Positions 54,650-64,000 of a stretch of DNA of 64,000 nt are shown here, piece after piece (the first letter of the stretch is position 1; each line of letters begins with the position of its first letter). Both the position numbers and the translations under genes were made by a program. Under the pieces are notes generated by a model. The model was not told where the DNA came from and did not search any database. It saw only the letters and a list, made by a program, of their open reading frames with translations. The DNA lies in NCBI RefSeq assembly GCF_905220565.1, contig NC_059412.1:12496125-12560124 (forward strand), read 5' to 3'. This stretch comes from Melitaea cinxia (lineage: Eukaryota > Arthropoda > Insecta > Lepidoptera > Nymphalidae).

Positions 54650-56962
54650 ATGGATCGGAAAAGACGTCTAGCATTGCTCCTATTACTACGTCACCGCCGA
54701 AATCGACGCAAGATCACAAGACGGTACTGGATCAGTCCTTTCATTTCATTAAGAAATCGTGATGGACAGTTTTTTTTTTTAGAATATCGGGAGTTGCTAT
54801 TAGACGAAAAGAAGTTTTATAATTTTTTTAGAATGAGTGTATCCAGCTTCGAATGTTTATTGAAGTCCTTAGAACCACACATACGAAAAAACTATACTAA
54901 TATGAGGAATCCAGTGGAACCAGTAGAAATGCTGGGAATCACTTTAAGGTAACTATATAAATATATTTAAGTAATAAAAATATAACAGTTTTTTTGGTTT
55001 GTTTAATTAGTAATCAACTCACAAATAATCAGCAATTGTCATAATTTTAAATTTAGACATTATTTAAGAGAGTAATCAACTCACAAATAATCAGCAATTG
55101 TCATAATTTTAAATTTAGACATTATTTAAGAGAGATATCATCCAGTAATTACAAATTAGAAAAATCGTATTCAGTTTCTTCACTTGCTTGAGATGTTTCT
55201 GGAGATGTAATTGAATTATTAAAATCAGAAATGTATGTACTTTGAAAATTTGCTGTTTGATACCCATATGGTGGTTGGTGAGACGTTGATGGGCCACTCA
55301 CATATGATGATGTTTGTCCATACCGCATTTCATCTATAATTTGTATAACTTTACTTTGGAAACGGAGAGTTTCTCGGTCGGAAAATTCTTGAATAGATGG
55401 CAATATAGCTCTGAAAAAGGACATATGGCGATTTTCCGGCTCCTTGAGAAGTTTTAGTCCTTCTCTTTCAAACTCATCCATTTGCATTGCCCTTTTGCGC
55501 GCGACTGGAACATAGCGCGGAGTGTTGTCTGTGGTAATGTCATCATTTGTAGACGTAGATTCATTGTTGATTTCTCTAGGCGAGTCTAAGCTAGATTCGG
55601 TGGCATTTTGTTCCACTTTTCTCAAAAAAAGGAGTTGATTGTATAAATGATACTTCTTCAGTTTCGTAGCGCCCGAGCCCGATTTTGATGCTTCTTTTAA
55701 TTTTTTTGAATATCTGAAGTAATTATCTTTTACACTTCTCCATTTTTTTATTAAATCATTACCTGCAAAACCAATAGTAAACGTGATTTAATAATTTATA
55801 CATAGTGAATTTCTCGATAAAATTTAATGACATATTCAGATATCGTTAACAAACACTATGTGACCGACTCTGGAATCGTGAAAATATAACAGCTGTTACA
55901 TACAAAAAGCAATACCTACTGAATCAAAATGTATGCAACAGCTGCTATTTTTTTCGCGATTCCAGAATTAATTGGTTACATAGAGAAAGTTATTTGCTAT
56001 CGATGTCTGAATATGTCAGTATTTTTTTTCGGGTATCTATCTATCTCATAAATGCATATTATAATAATTATTTTCTTTTCAGATACCTAGGAAGTGGAAA
56101 TTCAATAACTGATTTACATTTCAAATTCAAACGGGGAAAATCTACTATTGCATATATAATACAAAGAGTTTGTCGTGCTATATGGACCAATCTTCTTCGA
56201 GACAACATCCCTGAACTGACAACTGAAAGTTTCCAAACAATAGCGAGGGGTTTTGATGTAAAGGCAAATTTTCCTCAATGTGTTGGTGCCATCGACGGCA
56301 AACATATCCGCGTGTGTAATCCTGCAAATAGTGGCTCACTTTTTTTTAATTATAAAGCCTTTTTTTCGATTGTGTTGCTAGCTATTGTGGATTCAAATTA
56401 CAAATTCGTATTTGTCGACATCGGTGCATACGGAAAAGAATGCGATTCAACCATATTACAAAATTCTAAACTGTACGAGCTAATGATTAACAACAACTTA
56501 CCACTACCTCAACCCCAGCCACTCTCTGGTAGCAATATACCAACCCCGTATGTATTTGTGGGTGACGAAGCTTTTGGACTGAGCAAACATATTATGCGTC
56601 CATATGGCGGTCAAAATCTCGACTTACAACAAAAGGTTTTCAATTACCGTCTAAGCAGAGCCAGAAGATATGTCGAATGCGCTTTTGGGATTATGGCTAA
56701 CAAATGGCGCATTTTTCACAGACCGATAGACGTGTCCTATGACTTCGCTACTGACATTATAAAAGCATGTTGTGTATTACACAATTTTGTCGCTGATCGA
56801 GATGGTTTTAGACAAAGAGATAAATTTGCTATAAGTGTTGATGAATTTCTCCCAATACAACCCGTACATGAAGAACAGACAGCACCGAATGTCATAAGAC
56901 AGCAATATGCGACCTATTTTATGACTAGAGGAACTCTGCCTTGGCAGCTAAATAAGGTATAA
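54650..56962 (+). CDS. Harbinger E transposase, two exons
   Basis: Exons 54650-54948 and 56083-56962 (donor GTAACT, acceptor TTTTCAG, phase 2) give 392 residues. Exon 1: MDRKRRLALLLLLRHRR, TRRYWISPFISLRNR, FYNFFRMSVSSFECLLK. Exon 2: YLGSGNSITDLHFKFK, triad GAIDGKHIRVCN, DIGAYGKECDSTILQ and RRYVECAFGIMANKW. Closest to C. A T-run (TTTTTTTTTT) in exon 1 codes Phe residues and keeps frame. No stop or shift is seen. Confidence 0.92.
55011..55134. repeat. Tandem duplication of 62 bp in the transposase intron of E
   Basis: The 62-bp unit starting TAATCAACTCACAAATAATC occurs twice back to back (55011-55072, 55073-55134) and looks identical, just beyond the MADF stop codon. Confidence 0.93.
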
Positions 56963-57415
56963 TTGTATTATGAGGGTTTTCAAGATTTTCTTGCACCGCC
57001 AATTCCGCGATCAGTAAAAAAATAATATTTTATACCTACTCAGCGTAGTCTAGGTTAGTTTTGAGCTAAGTAATAAAATAGTACTCACGCTAATCTAAAT
57101 TCCCTAAGTTTTAAAATTTTAGAGTGTCGAGATATTAATTTTGTACTGATCGCGGAATTGGCGGTGCAAGAAAATCTTGAAAGCCCTCTTAAATAAAAAA
57201 AACATAAATATCTGTACTGTGAACTCACCAACTTTATTTTTTTGTTCAGCTGTGAAATTCTCGTAATCAGGAAATAAAACTTTTGATATGTCTTCCCAGG
57301 CTTTTGTTTTTAAATTTTTATTTTTAAAATCTACGTTTGACTTGTCCCATATAATTTCCCTTTCCTGTATCAATGTAATCAAGTAATCTATGTCAATTTC
57401 TTCAATGGTATTCAT
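55149..57415 (-). CDS. MADF-BESS accessory protein of Harbinger E, two exons
   Basis: Exons 57415-57229 and 55762-55149 (GTGAGT donor, TTGCAG acceptor, phase 1) give 266 residues. MADF halves: LITLIQEREIIWDKSNVDFK and TKAWEDISKVLFPDYEN in exon 1, NDLIKKWRSVKDNYFRYSKK in exon 2. Then a VARKRAMQMDE patch, BESS-like MSFFRAILPSIQEFSDRE and a Ser/Thr/Tyr-rich tail. Interlocked antisense to the transposase. Confidence 0.88.
55856..55983. repeat. Imperfect inverted repeat in the transposase intron of E
   Basis: CTATGTGACC...TCTGGAATCGTGAAAATATAACAGCTG (55856-55902) faces CAGCTGCTATTTTTTTCGCG...GGTTACATAG (55930-55983). Arms are about 45-50 bases with several mismatches. It may be a small foldback MITE; no clear 3-bp duplication was recognised. 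Confidence 0.7.
56971..57188. mobile_element. Harbinger-like MITE, 218 bp, with 45-bp inverted ends
   Basis: GAGGGTTTTCAAGATTTTCT at 56972 and its near-perfect inverse ending at 57188 extend inward to GCGATCAGTA, about 45 matching bases with one mismatch. TTA flanks (56968-56970, 57189-57191) fit a Harbinger-type target. It has no open frame and lies between the transposase stop and MADF exon 1 of element E. Confidence 0.8.
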
Positions 57416-57904
57416 TTTACCCTGCAAATAAAACTAATTACCCTGCAAATAAAACTAAATACAAAAACGTAAACGTAAAACGAAATGAGCTTCCGTGTAT
57501 CCTCTCTGTCAACGCACAAGCGCTCCGACGTCGCACGAGTACACCCCCTCCCGCTTCGTCTCGGGGGCTGCTGTCCGTCATGTGTGCGTTGGGACGACGC
57601 AGCGCGCCGTGTGAACACCTTGGTTATTTGTATGTAAAACAACGCAGTGGTAGCGCTGCGTCGACGCAACGCTGACGCAACGCGCCGTGTGGACTGGCTC
57701 TTAAAGGCCGGCGCCCACTGACGGCGTGGCACGGCATGGCACGGCAGGTTGTGCAGAGGCAACCCGCGGCGTGCTGTAACATCCCGCGGCGTGCTGCGGC
57801 ATCCCGTGGCGTTCCGTGGCATGCCGTGGCATCCTTCTGAAAGCCCAGTCACTCTGGCATCCATCAGTTTTGCTCCGCGCGTGTTCGATTTTGGTTGTGT
57901 CGTT

Positions 57905-60631
57905 ATGGTTGACTGGGATTTAGTTTTAATAGCACTTCTAGCTGAAGATGAAGAGAGACAAATAAGAAGTGCTAATTTGACGAAAAGACAATTCTGGGTG
58001 CATAATTTATGGAGAACAAGATCTACAAATGGTGAATTCAGCAACTTGTTTAATGATTTGAGATACGACATGCGAAAATTCTATGATTATTACAGAATGG
58101 ACTATGAAAAATTTGAAAAGTTAAGTCATTTGCTAAAATCGCATATAAAGAAAAACAAAACTAATTTTCGATCGCCTATACCTGTTACCGAGAGATTGTC
58201 TGTATGTTTAAGGTAAGTATATATTACATTACAATGATTCATATACCAACGCGTAATACATACAGCTTCCCAGCTAACTTGTTCTAGCTATTATATATTA
58301 CAATCTAAGTTATGGTATGTGGATAGCTGTTTGTCATTAAGGTAATTGTATAAGGGTATTCTGTGTTCGCGCTCATGGAAGCAAGACATGCGCTCATGAG
58401 CGGCAGGTGACACCACGGAGCATTTACTAATATTAAATTAAAAGTCTTGATATATTTAGTAATTATTTATTTTTATAATCAGCTATCTACCACAACTGCT
58501 ACATGGTGGCACTTGACCATCAATCCAGTTGTGTACCTACAGTACATTATGACAAAAATGAAAGTATTATAAAATTTTATGAATTTTCATAGTCCGCCAA
58601 TTCACTATTGGAGTTATTGTCATGTATATCATTATTATTATGACGTCTGGATATAGCAGTAGGTATGTATTCTATATGTGTAGCACCATAGTTTGGTTCG
58701 GTGTTATATTGTTGTTCGGCCTTACTAAATGAACAAAAATTGTGTAAAGGATTTGATCTTTCGATTATTGTATTATGGGTTCTGGCAACAGAAGTTGGTA
58801 CGTATTGCTGAGATGAATGTAATTCATTTGAAATATCGAATCCTGAACTTGATGTTGAAGGACGACTTGGCTGCACAACTGAAGTTAACTCCACATTTTC
58901 CAAATGCTTTATTTCTGCATCAGTAACAATATGTAAAACATCGCGTTTTATTTCAGCTTGTAATTTTGGTGACAAAGTCTTCGCTGTTGCCGCCATTGCC
59001 TGAAAAAATATCTCCATAGGATGTTGTTCCTTTTTTTGGTTTTCAATGTATTTTTTTAATATTTCTGCTGTTGTTTCCGTATGCTGTGCTTCCGATGACA
59101 TGTATGATCGCTGACGATCATGTCTAACTGGTCTAGAATCTGATGCCTGTGATAAAAACGACATTGGAGATATAGGTGATTGTGCTCCAGGAAAAGGAAC
59201 AGTTGATGCTGTTTCGGGAGGTTGTGTATTTTCAATATGCTGCGTATCTTCGGAAAGCTGTGTATCTTCGGAAGAAGAGTCTAAATTTGAGAGCTGAGGT
59301 CTATCTTGAAAAAACTTTTGCAGAAATTCAAGTTCCTTTTCAAATTTAATTGGTCGTCTCTTTTTGGCAGCGTCACCGCTTTTGTACACCCTGTTTTTTA
59401 AGGCTTTTCTATAATTGTTACGAAGGCAGCTCCACGCCTTCTGGCATTCTTCATCTGTAACAAGAATGAAGTATTTCAAATAACACACGCTTTTAAGTCG
59501 TTTACTAAAGCCGGGTCCAGACATGTATCATTTGCACGATCCGATCACCGTATTCGTATCCTCGATGCGTATCATGATCGCATATGTATGTATGTAATGA
59601 TCATGATCATGATCGCATATGTGGACGGGTAATGACGCGTTTACCCGTCCACATATGCGATCATGATACGCGGATACGGTGATCGGATCGTGCAAATAAT
59701 ACATGTCTAGACCCGGCTTAATGATTTTTTTTTGTTTTGTTACAGGTATTTAATTACAGGAGCTTTCGCAGAGTCTTTAGCTTTTAGCTATCGTATGGGA
59801 TTCACTACCGTGCGTAATATAGTCCACGAAACCTGTAAAGCAATATTTACTGTATTAAGGTCGACTGCATTGCCGAAACCCACGAGCCAACAATGGCAGT
59901 CAATTGCAACCGACTTTGATAAATTTTGGAATTTTCCTAACTGCATTGGGGCAATAGATGGTAAGCATTTCAAGATTAGAGCTCCTAATAACAGTGGAAG
60001 TATGTATATCAACTACAAGAAGTTTTTTAGCATCGTTTTATTAGCTGTCGTGGATGCAAAATACAAATTTGTGATTGTAGATGTCGGAGCATATGGTCGA
60101 AATAGCGATGGCGGTATACTCCAAAGCTCTAAATTTGGTTCGAAACTACGTAATGGGTTTTTATGCATACCACCGGAAAAGGCTTTACCACATTCAACTC
60201 AAAAATTACCCCACGTATTTGTCGCCGATGAAGCCTTTCCACTAACAGAAAATATTATGAGACCATACCCCTCACATCTTTTAAATGATGAAAAAAAAAG
60301 GATATTCAATTATCGCTTAAGTAGAGCACGGCGTATTGTAGAAAATGCTTTTGGGATGTTACAAGAAAGATTTGAATTATTTCAAAAAGGTATAAAAGTT
60401 CAACCAAAGTACATTAACAACATCATACTAGCAAGCACGTGTTTGCATAACTTTATCATTGATGGTCATTCTATGGAGGCGCTTAGCTCTAATACTAATA
60501 ATGCAATCGATAGAACCAATGATACAGTGTTCAACAATCTCGAAGGGATGGTTGTAAGAGATTGTTTCACGGAATATTTTTCTAATGTTGGTAACGTGTA
60601 CTGGCAAAATAAAATTGTTAATAGATGTTAG
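57905..60631 (+). CDS. Harbinger F transposase, two exons
   Basis: Exons 57905-58212 and 59746-60631 (donor GTAAGT, acceptor TTACAG, phase 2) give 397 residues. Exon 1: MVDWDLVLIALLAEDEE, KRQFWVHNLWRTRST, FYDYYRMDYEKFEKL. Exon 2: YLITGAFAESLAFSYR, triad GAIDGKHFKIRA, DVGAYGRNSDGGILQ and RRIVENAFGMLQERF. Same subfamily as B. Intact by eye. A 209-bp MITE lies in the intron. Confidence 0.92.
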
Positions 60632-60803
60632 CTTCTATTTTTGACAATAAATAAGTAAAAAATAACTTACGGGTTTTATTCATTTCTTCTGCAATTTTCA
60701 GCCATGCGTTCCTTTTCATATGTTGATCCATGTAGAAACGGGAGGACACATTGTAGATACACTCATGCGAACGAACCAGATTAATAAGCTTTTCTTCATC
60801 CAT
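58577..60803 (-). CDS. MADF-BESS accessory protein of Harbinger F, two exons
   Basis: Exons 60803-60671 and 59454-58577 (GTAAGT donor, TTACAG acceptor, phase 1) give 336 residues. MADF halves: LINLVRSHECIYNVSSRFYM and KRNAWLKIAEEMNKT in exon 1, EECQKAWSCLRNNYRKALKN in exon 2. A long Ser/Thr/Gln linker follows, then BESS-like MEIFFQAMAATAKTLSPK and an Asn/His/Asp-rich tail. It lacks the 8-residue tail repeats of its sister in B, and its junction codon is His rather than Gly. Confidence 0.87.
59510..59718. mobile_element. Foldback MITE with TAA target, 209 bp
   Basis: AGCCGGGTCCAGACATGTAT at 59510 is matched by its inverse ending at 59718. The arms run inward over most of the length (GCACGATCCGATCACCGTAT, CATGATCGCATATGTGGACG), so the whole unit can fold on itself. 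TAA at 59507-59509 and 59719-59721 is the target duplication. No coding capacity. It lies between MADF exon 2 and transposase exon 2 of element F. Confidence 0.9.
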
Positions 60804-61288
60804 TTTTCCGTATTTTACGTGAAAGTAATATTATTATATCGCGTACGCACGTGCTAATCACTTTTCATGCGCAGTCAGTGTTGTGAGAGACAGACATAAA
60901 ATGGCGCGCGCCAGTGTGTTTTCTCCCTCCCTTGCCCCCGCGCACAGACCGGACTGCGCCCCACCGAAATGCTGCACAAGTTTCAACCTTATTTCAACTA
61001 TCTAGCAATCATAATTCCTCGACCCCAAAGTGACCCACACGTCTCGCGGGATGCAATGGCGCGCCGCGTCATCCCGTGGAATGAAAAAGCAAGACACGTC
61101 ATGCCGCCGCATTCTGTGGCGTGTCGTGTCATGCCGCAGCATCCTGCGGCACGTTGCGGCATCGTGGTACCAAAATAAAGTAACATAAATTCTAAACTCA
61201 TTGAAATAAGGTTCAAAATAACTTAATTAGTGTTAAAATCCTTTGCTATGACGCACCGTGCCGTGCCGGCAATGGGCGCCGGCCTTAA

Positions 61289-61406
61289 AGCAATGCCTAT
61301 CGAAAAATACCTAAAAAAATGGTAGTCTGCAAACTTGCAAGATATTATTTTACTCGATAAAAAAATTATTGCAATTAGATTATTGGCGTGACCATAAAAA
61401 GCGTAA
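61289..61406. other. Unique AT-rich spacer between F and G
   Basis: No gene is seen. The left end of G may lie at about 61407 (GCGTTCCTGCACACG preceded by TAA), but its right end is outside the window, so this is a guess. Confidence 0.4.
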
Positions 61407-61611
61407 GCGTTCCTGCACACGATGCCGTCACCGCGCCGTCGCCGCGCCGACGCCGCGCAATTACACTGTAGATACGAGTCGCGCGAAGCCCGCCACCGCG
61501 TCGCCGCCGCGCCGCCACCGCGCGCGTTCCCCTAACTCCTTGTTTGTTTGATTCATTCCATTACCGGCCGCGTACGAACGTGCACGCCGCGAGATCGCAC
61601 GTGACGCAAAC

Positions 61612-63515
61612 ATGTCTTATATAATGAAAAAAAAGAAATTTGTGCTTGCCTACTATATGTATAGAAAATGGCAAAAAGAACGTCGAGTTAGAAAGTTGTG
61701 GGTTCATCCTATGCTGTCGGCACGGGAGCAATTTGGTGAATTTCATACACTTTACGAAGATCTCCGAAAAGACGAGGCCAAATTTTGTGATTATTTTCGA
61801 ATGAATTACAAGACATTTGATAAATTATTAGATTTATTTAAGAATAAACTGCAACACACAAATACAAATATGCGAGCAAGTATATCTGCTAAGGAGAGAT
61901 TGGTTGTTACATTGAGGTAAATAAAATAAATATAATATATATTTAATTATTCTGATGTAATGTAGAAAAATCAAAATCAATCAAGCTTGAAGTAGATGGA
62001 CTTGGAATGCTTTGTAATGAATCGTTTTCAATGCTATAATTCGAAGCCTGTGATTGAACTCTCGTACTGGGTCCAGCATTAGTATTGTAACCGTAGTGTG
62101 CCGGGGTGTCCATTGCGCCTGCTGTGCGTGAATGATGTGGAGCGCTATAACTATTTTTATATTGGATATTTCTTATAATATTCAATACTTGGTACTGGAA
62201 TTCAACAATATCTTCGTCTTTGAAGCGTTCCACGGTAGGAGCTATACCTTTAAAAAAAGACATCATTCTACTATCGTCATCTTTTTCTAACGTTTCCATA
62301 AACTTAATCATTTTCTTATCTACAGGATTTAATTCTTCGTTTTTCTTTCTTTTGTTGACATTAGTAACTTCAGATTTGTTTTCTTCCGGCATGTTTGATC
62401 CAGATTGGGTTGGCTGTGGGGTAATTTTTTTCAAAAATTGTAAATTATCATAATATTGATATTTATGTACTGGTTTTGCACCTGATCCAGATTTCGATTC
62501 ACGTATCTTTTTGTCGCATTTCATCCACGCATCCCTTATATTCTTCCATTTCTGAGATATTAGTTTACCTGAAATAATTAATATTAATAATCCATTTTAT
62601 TATTGTAATGTTTTTTTCGATTGCAGGTATTTAGCAACCGGAACTTCATTAGCCGATCTTGAATATCGTTTTAGAATGGGAAAATCAACTTTAAGCGTAA
62701 TCATACGAGAAGTGTGTTCTCTAATATGGTCTGAACTTTACCCAAAATATATGAAAATGCCATGTATAAACGATTGGCTAGAAATAGCAAATAAATTTGA
62801 AGTGTCTGCTAATTTCCCTCATTGTGTCGGTGCTGTAGATGGAAAGCACATCAGAGTAATAAAACCAAATAAAAGTGGATCGATGTTTTTGAACTACAAA
62901 CATTACTTCTCGATTCTATTAATGGCAGTCGCCGATAGTGACTACAACTTTATTTATATCAGTGTCGGTGCTTATGGAAAGGATTGTGATTCAGGTGTTT
63001 TTAAAGACACAGCTTTCTGGCACAACATGATTAACAATACTTTGAACTTGCCAGGACCTACTTCCTTACCTAATACCAACATTGCCTTGCCATATGTATT
63101 CGTAGGTGATGAAGCATTTGCATTACATCAGAATTTACTGCGCCCATATAATAGTCAAATGCTTGATGCAGAAAAATCCGTTTTTAATTATCGGTTAACA
63201 AGAGCGAGACGATATGTAGAATGCACCTTTGGGATACTGGCCAATAAGTGGCGAATTTTTCATCGACCTTTAAATGTGTCATTGGATTTGGCTGTTGATG
63301 TTGTGAAAGCTTGTTGTTTACTGCAAAATTTTATACACAAAGAGGAGGGCGTAAAAGGGGTCCAAGAATCTCTAAGCGGGTGTGAATTAGAGGAGTTTTT
63401 GCCATTTGATTCAACAGAAATGGTTCCTACAACAGCTAATGAAATACGTGACAAATATAAGGAGTATTTTAATTCTGAATATGGCAGTGTACCATGGCAA
63501 AATAATTATTGTTAA
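61612..63515 (+). CDS. Harbinger G transposase, two exons
   Basis: Exons 61612-61916 and 62627-63515 (donor GTAAAT, acceptor TTGCAG, phase 2) give 397 residues. Exon 1: MSYIMKKKKFVLAYYMYR, RKLWVHPMLSAREQF, FCDYFRMNYKTFDKLLD. Exon 2: YLATGTSLADLEYRFR, triad GAVDGKHIRVIK, SVGAYGKDCDSGVFK and RRYVECTFGILANKW. GC-rich upstream DNA (about 61425-61530, with GCCGCGCCGACGCCGCGC) is its subterminal region. It is the most divergent of the seven, and no damage is seen. Confidence 0.92.
61943..62568 (-). CDS. MADF-BESS accessory protein of Harbinger G, exon 2 only in window
   Basis: From a TTTCAG acceptor at about 62569 to a stop at 61943 the minus strand codes KLISQKWKNIRDAWMKCDKK (C-terminal half of MADF), SKSGSGAKPVHKYQYYDNLQ, a NKRKKNEELNP patch, BESS-like MMSFFKGIAPTVERFKDED and a Ser/Asn-rich end. 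It sits inside the transposase intron as in A to F. Exon 1 with the first MADF half should lie to the right of the transposase, probably beyond 64000. Confidence 0.85.
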
Positions 63516-63567
63516 TATGTATGCGAAACATGTTTCTATCTAGCGGGAATACTCAAGCTACTACTAG

Positions 63568-63790
63568 TAGTGATGGGACTCGAGTGACTTTTTTTCACTC
63601 AAGTCACTCGCCAGTGAAAACCGATTTACTCGAGTGTCACTCGAGTAAAGATGAGACTCGAGTATTTTTTTTTTCGAGTGAATCATTCGAGTCACACGTA
63701 ATCCGAGTCATCAAAAATATAACTCGAGTGGGAGTAAAAACAAAACTACTCGAGTAACTCGAGTGAAACACGGCTCGAGTCCCATCACTA
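63568..63790. mobile_element. hAT MITE with 8-bp target duplication
   Basis: TAGTGATGGGACTCGAG at 63568 and its inverse CTCGAGTCCCATCACTA ending at 63790 are the inverted ends, of the TAGNG type known from hAT elements. ACTACTAG stands on both sides (63560-63567, 63791-63798), an 8-bp duplication with CTAG core as hATs make. The inside is packed with ACTCGAGT palindromes. No coding capacity. It lies just right of transposase G, within element G. Confidence 0.93.
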
Positions 63791-63798
63791 ACTACTAG

Positions 63799-64000
63799 TA
63801 GCAAGTGATTGCTTGTTTAATGTAGGTACCTACCACACGAAATTGCTTACGAGATATACTATCCACACACTATATAATACACTGTTGCATTACGATTTAA
63901 ATAAAAAACATACTGATCGTGTCTTGTCCCAAACTTCCTTTAAGTCAGCTACTTATATATTTTTTCGTTTGGCCTCACTAGATAGAAATACATTAACAAG
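63799..64000. other. Right edge of window, no gene assigned
   Basis: Probably still inside element G, before MADF exon 1. A minus-strand segment reading ADLKEVWDKTRSVC near 63915-63955 is too short to assign. Confidence 0.35.

Larger units (their letters stand above)
54469..57700 (+). mobile_element. PIF/Harbinger element E, complete, abutting C and F
   Basis: Ends GAGCGTGTCCACACGGCGCG (54469) and, inverted, GAGCCAGTCCACACGGCGCG (57700), flanked by TTA at 54466-54468 and 57701-57703. Both ends carry repeated GCGTTGCGTC/GACGCAACGC subterminal motifs. The left TTA is shared with C. Interlocked genes: transposase (+, 54650-54948 and 56083-56962) and MADF-BESS (-, 57415-57229 and 55762-55149). 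Confidence 0.93.
57705..61285 (+). mobile_element. PIF/Harbinger element F, complete, abutting E
   Basis: Ends AGGCCGGCGCCCACTGACGG (57705) and, inverted, AGGCCGGCGCCCATTGCCGG (61285), flanked by TAA at 57702-57704 and 61286-61288; the left TAA overlaps the TTA target of E. Many GGCATCCCGTGGC-type repeats fill both subterminal regions (57725-57835 and 61050-61165). Interlocked genes: transposase (+, 57905-58212 and 59746-60631) and MADF-BESS (-, 60803-60671 and 59454-58577). Confidence 0.92.

Noticed and set aside
57720..57840. GC-rich stretch as a CpG-island promoter
   Set aside because: It consists of GGCATCCCGTGGC-type repeats present at both ends of F and B, so it is subterminal transposon DNA; a promoter role remains possible but unsupported.
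63905..63960. Possible MADF exon 1 of Harbinger G (ADLKEVWDKTRSVC)
   Set aside because: Too short, with stops on the upstream side and no conserved MADF start; probably chance or an unrelated fragment.

Overview
This is an AT-rich insect genomic window, most likely from a moth or butterfly (Lepidoptera). The main clues are a LINE 3' end at about 18873-18998 and a tail ending in GAAGTCGGTTAAAAA near 50930, both of which I associate with lepidopteran repeats. Introns are short with GT..AG borders. I recognise no host gene, tRNA, rRNA or CRISPR array. Nearly everything classifiable is a transposable element, often nested several levels deep.

Layout. 1-2879: a decayed hAT element (minus) running off the left edge, with a pogo-like remnant inside. 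2880-6761: two fragments of non-LTR retrotransposons and unassigned DNA. 6829-7180: a 17-bp minisatellite. 7243-18480: a broken minus-strand Ty3/gypsy copy, split by a younger plus-strand Ty3/gypsy (7804-16803, LTRs identical by eye). That younger copy is itself split near its gag/pol junction by a DNA transposon (9163-13323) coding an intact-looking three-exon DDE transposase with a SWIM finger. 18838-29530: decayed Harbinger, pogo and LINE pieces and a HARBI1/Myb-type Harbinger. 30258-33320: a piggyBac copy with one nonsense codon. 34329-35714: a Helitron helicase fragment.

36043-63515 is the striking part: seven PIF/Harbinger elements (here A to G), six with both ends visible, inserted next to or inside one another and inside a second piggyBac (40190-46575) and a hAT remnant. 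C, E and F stand end to end with shared or overlapping 3-bp target sites; D sits inside the accessory gene of C; B sits inside piggyBac 2.

Each Harbinger encodes a two-exon DDE transposase on the plus strand and a two-exon MADF-BESS protein on the minus strand. The genes are interlocked: MADF exon 2 lies in the transposase intron, and transposase exon 2 lies in the MADF intron. Intron positions and phases are the same in all copies, all catalytic D, D and E residues are present, and the reading frames look open. The MADF-BESS protein probably takes the DNA-binding role played by the Myb/SANT partner in other Harbingers; both partner types occur in this window. Exon borders were read by eye from GT/AG signals and frame continuity, without RNA data.
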